From positions 30,861,764-30,925,763 of the forward strand of contig JACMZG010000008.1 in assembly GCA_018340805.1 (NCBI GenBank): 64,000 nt of DNA. Reading direction: 5' to 3'. The DNA comes from Microvelia longipes. Lineage: Eukaryota > Arthropoda > Insecta > Hemiptera > Veliidae. Under the pieces are notes generated by a model, which saw only the letters and a program-made list of their open reading frames with translations, ran no database searches and was not told the origin of the DNA. The translations under genes and the position numbers were made by a program. This document shows, one piece after another, positions 57,428-64,000 of this stretch (position 1 is its first letter; each line of letters opens with the position of its first letter).

Positions 57428-57875
57428 TTTGATACTACCGATACATGCTTTTTGCAAAACATATATCGTTAACACAATATAATAGTGCGAGAGACACCTA
57501 GGAAATGAAACAAGTAAAATGTAATGCTACAACTGGGAACTGTTCTATCATTGATGGCTAAATAATGTCATTTTCACTCTGTTTCGTTACATATAACTCA
57601 TCAGGGCGCCCACAGAGCCTAAACTCTCTCTGACCTTCAATTAAAATTCCGAAAAATATAATGTGAAGCATTGACCAGAGTCGAGCGGTGCTCTCTTATC
57701 ATGCTTAGCAAGCAAAACATACATCATTTGATACTACTGAATTTTGAAAAAACATGAATAGTCCACACAATATAATTATGCGAGAGACACCTAGAAAATG
57801 TAAGAAGCAAAAATTCCCAGATAGTAGCATAGCATCTTGCTTTTTAAATTTTCTAGATGTCTCCCGCACAAATAG
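57428..57875. mobile_element. Family D fold-back element, copy 2
   Basis: TTTGATACTACCGATACATG, AATATAATAGTGCGAGAG, ACACCTAGGAAATGAAACAAG, GGGAACTGTTCTATCATTG, CATCAGGGCGCCCACAGAGC, CCAGAGTCGAGCGGTGCTCTC, a second TTTGATACTACTGAATTTTG and GAGAGACACCTAGAAAATG, then an inverted end TTTTCTAGATGTCTCCCGCAC. It shares order with 22149-22690 but its right arm is cut down, so the two copies have different internal deletions. Confidence 0.75.
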
Positions 57876-58973
57876 ATTGGGTCAAATATTTAACACACAT
57901 GAAGACTTATACAACGAGGACTAGGATAAAAATTTAATAATCGCTTTATTAAAGATTTAGGCTAACGTGTTTTTCTGTTCAGCTATGTATTTTGATGGCA
58001 AACGCTTCGACACATTGTAAATTTGTGGGACAAAATATTTAATCAATTAATATAAATTATTAATGAAACAAGTTCAATTAGTTCTCTTCATATAAAACTT
58101 GATTTTTGAAGTTATTAAATCGAAGTAGTTTAGCTAGAGTAGTGTTTACAAGAAAAGGGCACTCATAAACATACAGAAAATAGCATCCATACATAAATAC
58201 ATATAGCACAAACTTTTTTAAATTTTTGGGGTCTATATATTTTGCAACAAAAAGACATTTGGTAAAATTTATGAAGCATACGAATAAGTTACCTAAGTAA
58301 CTTTACATTAAGCATTGTGTAACCACGACATGATAAGAACGAAGAACAGTAATATGTAGCTTTAAGAAAACGTTTTAAGAACTCAGTACTCAATTATTCG
58401 GCTGACGTTCAGTGCTAAAAATTAGGCAACAATTTATCGGCATAAAAAACCAACGCACTAAAGAGAAAAACGGGATTAAAATTAAAATCATATAATCACA
58501 CAATAATGGTGCACCTACATGTTTAAAAAAATAGATGAACCTTCCTACAAAAAAAAAAAAAAAAAATTAAGAACTCAAAAAAATTATTAAGTTTTGATTC
58601 AAGTAGTCACAGATAGATACATTTATTCAAGGTAGATAAAACCACATTTTCGGGAAATTGGAATTTGGTTTACTTTTCCAACATCATTCCCAATGAGTGT
58701 CTATCTCCTACCCAAATACCTTCGGAATTCAAATAAAATTAATCAAAAATTCAAATATTAAATATTTGCCATCTTGAAGATTTAAAATTTATTGATTGAG
58801 AATTCTGTAAAACCCTTAGAACGACCACGAGTAACTTATTAGATACAATACAAGTCACCGTTAAGCCCTTTACCCTAAATGATAATAGAATGTTTCAAAA
58901 AAAGTATTTTTGAAGGATTTTATTATGGTTCAGGTTAAGTGACTTAATATTGGCTTATATTACTTATAATAGG
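57876..58973. other. AT-rich DNA with nothing recognisable; poly(A) near 58550
   Basis: No gene or repeat is supported. A run of about 17 A at 58550-58566 has no recognisable retroelement upstream. Confidence 0.45.
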
Positions 58974-59662
58974 TAACACATAATAGTCCAAAAGCCAGGC
59001 CTAAAAAATGTGATTAATTTTGTACTTCTTCAAACTAAATTTTTTTTGAAAATATACCTTAAATTATGAAGAAAAACATAGTCTGCCTATTTAAAGTGGA
59101 GCCCTTCGAATGAAGGCGCTCGCTCAAAATATTCAAAAATCGCACAAAATCTAGTTTTCTTGTAACAAAATATGAAGAAAACTTTTTTAAAGCTAATAAA
59201 AGTTCCCATAAAACGAATGTTTTTTCGTCAAAATCGGATAACTACAACTAAAGTTATAACATTTGTTAAATGGCCAAAAAATGCAGAAAAAGCCAATCTT
59301 TTTCCAATGAAATTAGCTTAACTTTGGATTTTTTAGTGTTTTTGAAAGAGCCATAACTTCGGTTGCATGTATCTGATTTTGACGAAAAAACACTCGTTTC
59401 ATAGAACATTTTATCACCTTTAATAAAGATTCACTTCTTGTTTTGCACACGACCCACAGGGAACCACTTATTTCAAACAAACAGAAATGTGTTTTAAAAT
59501 TTTAAAATTTTGAGCATGCGCAATCATATGAAGGGCTCAACTCAGGAAAGACAGACTATGTTTTTTTTAATAATTTAAGGTATATTTTCAGAAATACTTG
59601 GTTTGAAGTAGTACAAAATGAGTCACATTTTTTTCAGGTCCGGCTCTTGTCTATAAGATGTC
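58974..59662. mobile_element. Giant imperfect palindrome (fold-back element, arms about 310 bp)
   Basis: The ends AGCCAGGCCTAAAAAATGTG (58994-59013) and the complement of CACATTTTTTTCAGGTCCGG (59627-59646) begin a palindrome that continues through TTTTGTACTTCTTCAAAC/GTTTGAAGTAGTACAAAA, GAAAATATACCTTAAATTAT/ATAATTTAAGGTATATTTTC, ACATAGTCTG/CAGACTATGT, GAGCCCTTCG/GAAGGGCTC, GTTTTTTCGTCAAAATCGGA/TCTGATTTTGACGAAAAAAC and ACAACTAAAGTTATAAC/CATAACTTCGGTTG, to a centre near 59320. Outer AATAGTCCAAAAGCC and GGCTCTTGTCTATA also pair weakly. It is non-coding. Confidence 0.85.
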
Positions 59663-59765
59663 AATGAAACTCCAAAACAATAGGTTTTATATTAAGCGAA
59701 AATGATTTATTGAAATTTCGTATTATTAGTAACATTTGAACACCTCATGATCTAATGTATCATAA

Positions 59766-59766
<1 letters not shown>

Positions 59767-59859
<93 letters not shown>

Positions 59860-59861
59860 AT
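59767..59861. repeat. Long near-perfect (AT)n microsatellite
   Basis: About 95 bp of AT repeat, with the longest uninterrupted run in the window (about 80 bp). Confidence 0.97.
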
Positions 59862-60989
59862 AACAATTCTCTTTCTTTGAATTTAATAAATTTTGAAACA
59901 GATTGATTTACTTAACAATAAGATAATATGTATATAAATAGATAATATAATATATTACATGATATAATAAAAATAATATATTATTAATATATATAATATA
60001 TAGATGATATGTTCTGTTTCGAAAAAAAAATGTGTGCAGCCAGCAAGTGTACTGCTAACAAGAAGATGGTATGGTAATAGATGCTACTGGTTCCTAATAA
60101 TCTAGTAATGGAATCAATCAAATTGAAATAAACTTTTGCTCTCACTAACTCTATTAAAATTAATGCATCACGTTTAAAGCGCGTATATAAGTGGTGAATT
60201 AAGGATCCTCACTATTTTCACTATAATATTAGCGATTTTCAAAGATAATGTAGCTCATGGTGTAGACTAGACGGCGTGAAAGAGGAGGCGGGCAGGTTTA
60301 CTTGAATGGTGAGGGGGGCACTCTGTTTTTACACATGAATGGCCCACCTAATATATTCATTTTTTAAACAACGGAGTTTTCTAGATAACTTAAAGGGTTT
60401 TTTTTTAAAAAAATGTAACAATATGTTTATATTTGGAACTGTAAAGCACAAAGCTCCTCTTCTTTGTATACTATCTTGTGACTGACATTTAATTAAATTA
60501 TTTTTTTTATTTTCAGAGGATTTTTATCAAAAAAGAATTACATAATCTGACAGAGACTGTTTTTGTAACTCAAAAAGAGAGATAAAAATTATTATAAATT
60601 AAATAAAAATACCAACAAAGGAATGAAATTAAATAAAAGAAGGATTTCAATTTACTAACAATTAATAATAATTCAAAAGCGAATGTATATTTGTAGGAAA
60701 AAAATAAATTTAAATAAAAAAGTTAAATAACTATTTGGTTCAATTCCAGGTGCTAGGCAAATCGTCCCCAAATCAATCACCTACTAAAACCAAACCATAA
60801 AATAAGCCTGTCAGGAGAAAACGTTTTAATTGTGTTAGGTTGTGGCATGGCATATTTCTCACGTGGTGACAGAGACAGGGTTGAACAGGAAAATATATTA
60901 ATACCCAGAAGAATAACACTATGCCACAGGACTGATAGTGTTATATCAGTATATGATATGCCACAGACGGCTCTCGTGCTACTTTTAGC
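59862..60989. other. AT-rich DNA; less AT-rich frame at 60832-60990
   Basis: From 60832 an open frame reads MLGCGMAYFSRGDRDRVEQE and continues about 50 codons at ordinary composition before entering the AT repeat. No domain is recognised. It could be a degraded repeat-derived or exonic scrap. A B-box-like GGTTCAATTCC lies at 60739-60749 without an A box. Confidence 0.35.
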
Positions 60990-61108
<119 letters not shown>

Positions 61109-61779
61109 AATTCCTGGATTTCGAAAATGATCTTCAGCCCTATATAATGAATAGATTTTCTTGTAATTTAAATTTATTATTATGGTAATAATTAATACTA
61201 TAATATTATTAATTGTTATTATTAATTATAAAAACATGTTAATTTGATTACCACTTATGGTAACATTGAAAAGTTAAATTGGAGCATATAGTAATATTGT
61301 TTATGTTGGTAACTCCAATAAATTCTAAAACCACTAGAAAGTAATATTTATTTTTAATTTATTTTTTAAAGCTTTAATATGTCAAACAATGGCTTAATGA
61401 AAAACTACTGGAATATGAAGTTATGAGAATCAAATTTCTTAGACTTTAATGCAGTTACGAAATATAACTTTTAAAGTTACAAAAAGTGGTGACAAAATTA
61501 CTATATTAGGGTAATAATTATAAAAATAATGACAAAAATTCGCAAGAATTAATTCACTAAATAAAGGGTGAAGATCATTTCCGAAAAGTTAAGACCATTT
61601 GTTCTTCATATTTTTAAGGATTTAATATTGATGTTTCTGAAATGTAACACGGTTTAGTAAAAGAAAAAAACATTCGCATGAGTTACTGCAGTTGAGACTC
61701 TTATTTCTAAATTAAGTTAGTGATAAATACAAAATAATAATTAAAATACATTTTTAATTTATATAGTTTAAAAATAAAT
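61109..61779. other. AT-rich DNA with nothing recognisable
   Basis: No gene or repeat is supported. Confidence 0.45.
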
Positions 61780-62050
61780 CTGGCGTGTAGGTCCGCAAGC
61801 TGGTCGATTTTTTTTCGAAATGCGTTCTTTCTTGCTCAACAGTTCATTTCTTGCTTAAAATTCTAATATATGCTCTATAATCTGAGCAACAGCGAGACAA
61901 CTTGTTATTTAAAGTTTTCCGGACAGTCAAAGAAAAGGTGCATATTTATATCCTATTGGACATAACCAATAGGAAAGGATAGTTTTGCATACAAAACTAT
62001 ATTCATCATTGCAAAATCAGCATTGCACTGCATAGCATATGTGCACTCAT
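61780..62050 (+). mobile_element. Family C fold-back element, diverged left half
   Basis: CTGGCGTGTAGGTCCGCAAG, GAAATGCGTTCTTTCTTGC, TTTCTTGCTTAAAATTC and CATACAAAACTAT match the family C left arm. Two perfect small hairpins, CCTATTGG/CCAATAGG (61952-61973) and ATAGTTTTG/CAAAACTAT (61979-62000), occur inside. The right terminal repeat is absent; a family A 5' end starts within 30 bp. Confidence 0.65.
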
Positions 62051-62074
62051 TTATATATTTTGTTATTATTATTA

Positions 62075-62260
62075 CTTTTCCTCATTTATACCGTAGGTAT
62101 ATAGGAAAAGTATTGTGTTCACGAAAAAAATCCGAAACCGAGATGTCACTGGAATTATTCAGTTTTTCAGATGTTTTAAAGGCATTCTGAGTGGTTTTTC
62201 ACAATGTAGCCTGTCTGTATGTCTGATATCATCGTAGCTCTTAGTGTAATTTTGCCTCAA
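62075..62260 (+). repeat. Family A 5'-terminal fragment
   Basis: TTTTCCTCATTTATACCGTA, GGAAAAGTATTGTGTTC, AAAAATCCGAAACCGAGATG, TCACTGGAATTATTCAG, TTTCAGATGTTTTAAAGGCA, CTGAGTGGTTTTTCAC, TGTCTGTATG, ATCATCGTAGCTC. It is the clearest example of the family 5' end; the rest is missing. Confidence 0.75.
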
Positions 62261-62639
62261 AAGACCTTACTTATGTAATTAAATGAAATGATACAATTAA
62301 AAAGTACTTTGTTGGATATGTTGATTTCATAAAGATTCCCAAACCTTAGATTCAAGAAACTATACACTTTATTGCCATAAAACCCTAAACTAGACTAAAC
62401 TGAACTTCAAGTCATCAAACGTTTCTGCCTTAAAATTGCAAATCAAGCTAACTTTTAAACATTTCTACTGCCTCTTAACTACTTTTAAACATCTTAACAA
62501 CTTTTTCATATAAAACCATCAAACCACATATGTAAAGTTATTTTAACTTCATATTATGCCACAGATTATTTCAGTTACTACTTTGTCTCGTATTCTAAAT
62601 TTAATTATTTTTAAATAACTATCAAACTATCTTTAAAGT
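62261..62639. other. AT-rich DNA with nothing recognisable
   Basis: No gene or repeat is supported just upstream of the tRNA-headed unit. Confidence 0.45.
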
Positions 62640-62705
62640 TAGTAGCTCAGTGGTAGAGCGCTCGCCATCGACTTGGAGGTAAAGGGTTCAAATCCTGCCG
62701 GGTGA
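62640..62705 (+). ncRNA. tRNA-like head with A and B boxes
   Basis: TAGCTCAGTGGTAGAGCG (62643-62660) is an excellent A box and D-arm (GCTC pairs with GAGC). GGTTCAAATCC (62685-62695) is a perfect B box at normal tRNA spacing. The anticodon arm (CTCGCCATCGACTTGGAG) does not form a clean 5-bp stem with a 7-nt loop, the T stem is reduced to about 3 bp, and no acceptor stem closes. It is therefore a tRNA-derived internal RNA polymerase III promoter rather than a working tRNA. It heads the GC-rich unit that follows. Confidence 0.7.
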
Positions 62706-63109
62706 GGACCTCAATATGAGGTTACTCCTTGTATCGTACACTCGGGAGGTCTTGAATTCAAGACCGCCCAACCCACCCAGTGTTATACGTGGTGTCCTAG
62801 GAGGCTAATACGAAAATACGGAGTTGGTTTCCTATGTCGTCCGAGACAAGTCTAGATCCACGTTTCTGTTGTCTCCAGCTCATGGAAAGTCAAGATTCTG
62901 CGGCCTGATGGACATGAAGGTCGGAAAGATATACTGGGCCTTCGAATGTCCGAAAACTTAGTGAAAGTGAAGCCGGTGCCACGAATAACTTAAGTGACTC
63001 GGAACGAAGTGCTCGGTTCTTGAATATAGCACAGTGGAGCTTTGACTTTTAGATCAGGGGTAAAGAATGAGTTTGTGCACGCTGACATCTGGGTGATAGA
63101 GTTCTCTGT

Positions 63110-63420
63110 TGGGTGTCACTGGACTAGCCAGAGCGATGAGCCTAGCTAGAGTCTGGTGATGCAAGAGGAGCTTATGAGATTGGTTGAACGAGTGTAGGCC
63201 AAGTGAGACTAATGTGATCAAAAGAGCTAGTAAGACTAGATGAAATAACCACACTGTGTACTAGTAGTCGGCTCTAGCCAGAGCGGTTTGCCTATCCAGA
63301 GTGCAGCTGGTCTAGATGAACTATGAACAGAACACTAGTCGCAGGCACTAGCCAGAGCAGTGAGTTTGGATAGAGTCTGGTTGGGCTAGCTGAACTAGGC
63401 ACACTGTGAACTAGTCATAT
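63110..63420. repeat. Degenerate 75-bp tandem repeat, about four units
   Basis: CTAGCCAGAGC anchors units at 63124, 63274 and 63348, with a decayed one near 63199. GAGTCTGGT, ACACTGTGAACTAGTC-like and GGTCTAGATGAACTA-like blocks recur in the same order. Period is 74-75 bp. Confidence 0.75.
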
Positions 63421-63597
63421 GTACCGCCATGTACAGAGAATGTGCTTCCTAGACGATTGAGTGAGTACAAATTCTAGGGTGGATTAGTTGAGTGAGAGGA
63501 AAATGATAATATGGCCCTAAGGGTTTGAGCGTTGATAAAAAGAGTTTATAATAACCCATCTGACTACACTTGGTCTCTGGATGAAATAATAAATAAT

Positions 63598-63625
63598 GGT
63601 GCTGATTTAAGCATCAGCACCTTTT
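63598..63625 (+). terminator. Perfect 8-bp hairpin followed by TTTT
   Basis: GGTGCTGA (63598-63605), 8-nt loop TTTAAGCA, TCAGCACC (63614-63621), then TTTT at 63622-63625. In a eukaryote the T4 run would serve as an RNA polymerase III stop; the hairpin would form the 3' end of a transcript started at 62640. The role is inferred from position only. Confidence 0.5.
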
Positions 63626-64000
63626 GCTTATCATTTCAATTAGCCTTAAATCATAGGGATATGCTAATAATTAATCTCTTTTCATTTGCACAGGATAAAT
63701 AAGTCCTAAAAGGAGTAGTAGGCTAGTTCTAAATTAAATTGACTCTTTGCAACCTCCTCGCCTATACTAACTTTATTACTCACTATGTAGCCTCACCTTC
63801 TTCTATAATTATAGTTCTATGGATCTAAAAGCATCAAAAGTAAAAATACAACCAACTTAATGTACAAACAAACATTTGTACGTATAACATACAAAAAATG
63901 TTAAAAAATCTAAATGAAAAAAGGCAAAGAAAGCAAGAGGTCATATTTCATCCTGAGTATTTCATTCAACAGTAGATAAAAATGGAAATTTCTTTTCCTT
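63626..64000. other. AT-rich DNA with nothing recognisable
   Basis: No gene or repeat is supported up to the end of the window. Confidence 0.45.

Larger units (their letters stand above)
62640..63625 (+). repeat. GC-rich tRNA-headed unit with terminal hairpin (SINE-like or long Pol III RNA candidate)
   Basis: This 985-bp segment is clearly richer in GC than anything around it. It opens with the tRNA-like promoter, followed by a perfect 18-bp palindrome GGTCTTGAATTCAAGACC (62748-62765) and small hairpins such as ACCTCAATATGAGGT (62708-62722). A degenerate 75-bp array occupies 63110-63420. It ends at a perfect hairpin and TTTT (63598-63625). No open frame with a recognisable domain exists; the minus-strand 66-codon frame at 63054-63254 is just hydrophobic. 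It could be a tRNA-derived SINE plus neighbouring GC-rich DNA, or one structured non-coding RNA gene. Only the head and the final hairpin are certain. Confidence 0.45.

Noticed and set aside
62640..62711. Functional tRNA gene
   Set aside because: A and B boxes are good, but the anticodon arm and T stem do not pair properly and there is no closing acceptor stem.

Overview
This window is non-coding, strongly AT-rich eukaryotic DNA (GC roughly 30% by eye) from an invertebrate, most likely an arthropod. The pointers are long (AT)n and (AC)n microsatellites, several families of small non-autonomous DNA transposons and fold-back elements, a decayed pogo/Tigger-type transposase, a hAT-like terminus, tRNA-derived SINE-like heads, and the CCGGTTTCGACTT...GTCATCATCAG fold-back motif that I remember from arthropod genomes. 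No species is assigned. I found no convincing protein-coding gene, rRNA gene or intact tRNA gene. Every open frame is short (118 codons or fewer); those I examined closely lie in microsatellites, inside repeats, or in AT-rich DNA with no recognisable domain. The window is therefore intergenic or lies inside a very long intron.

Repeats found. Family A (the 'GCGAAGCG' family, about 750 bp) has about 17 copies or fragments: 1048-1775, 4745-5196, 5515-5650, 6346-6465, 11951-12250, 18275-18470, 20940-21690, 25985-26725, 27728-27845, 27850-28475, 29680-29950, 33480-33730, 34140-34735, 48355-49150, 51965-52090, 53215-53285 and 62075-62260. Family B is a hAT-like MITE of about 300 bp with 8-bp target duplications: 7823-8119, 38301-38610, 46534-46858, and an inverted copy at 14200-14746 interrupted by another insertion. 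Family C is a fold-back element with CTGGCGCGG-type ends: 19318-19700, 50278-50520, 61780-62050. Family D is a fold-back element with ACACCTAGGAAATG ends: 22149-22690 and 57428-57875. Family E carries CAGGGATAACCCCTGCGGG: 25880-25970, 28505-28690, 55583-55775. Single elements are a pogo/Tigger relic (23026-23841), an ATAACTTCGGTTGCA-type giant palindrome (58974-59662), a CCGGTTTCGACTT fold-back (36308-36491), a hAT 5' fragment (36620-36840) and a 25-bp-TIR element (15898-16630).

Tandem arrays are a 55-bp minisatellite with 110-bp higher order (42147-42640), a 53-bp array carrying the family A core (35320-35700), 64-bp (34521-34670), 29-bp (43663-43720) and 21-bp (20554-20633) repeats, and a degenerate 75-bp array (63110-63420). 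The last lies in the most distinctive segment, 62640-63625. This is a GC-rich island that opens with a tRNA-like A box and B box and closes with a perfect hairpin followed by TTTT, consistent with a long RNA polymerase III transcript or a SINE-like element.

No operon, pathway or defence system is visible. The points most worth following up are the 62.6-63.6 kb tRNA-headed unit, the mirror-symmetric GAGCGAAGCGAG core of family A and its expansion into arrays, and the alternating higher-order arrays.
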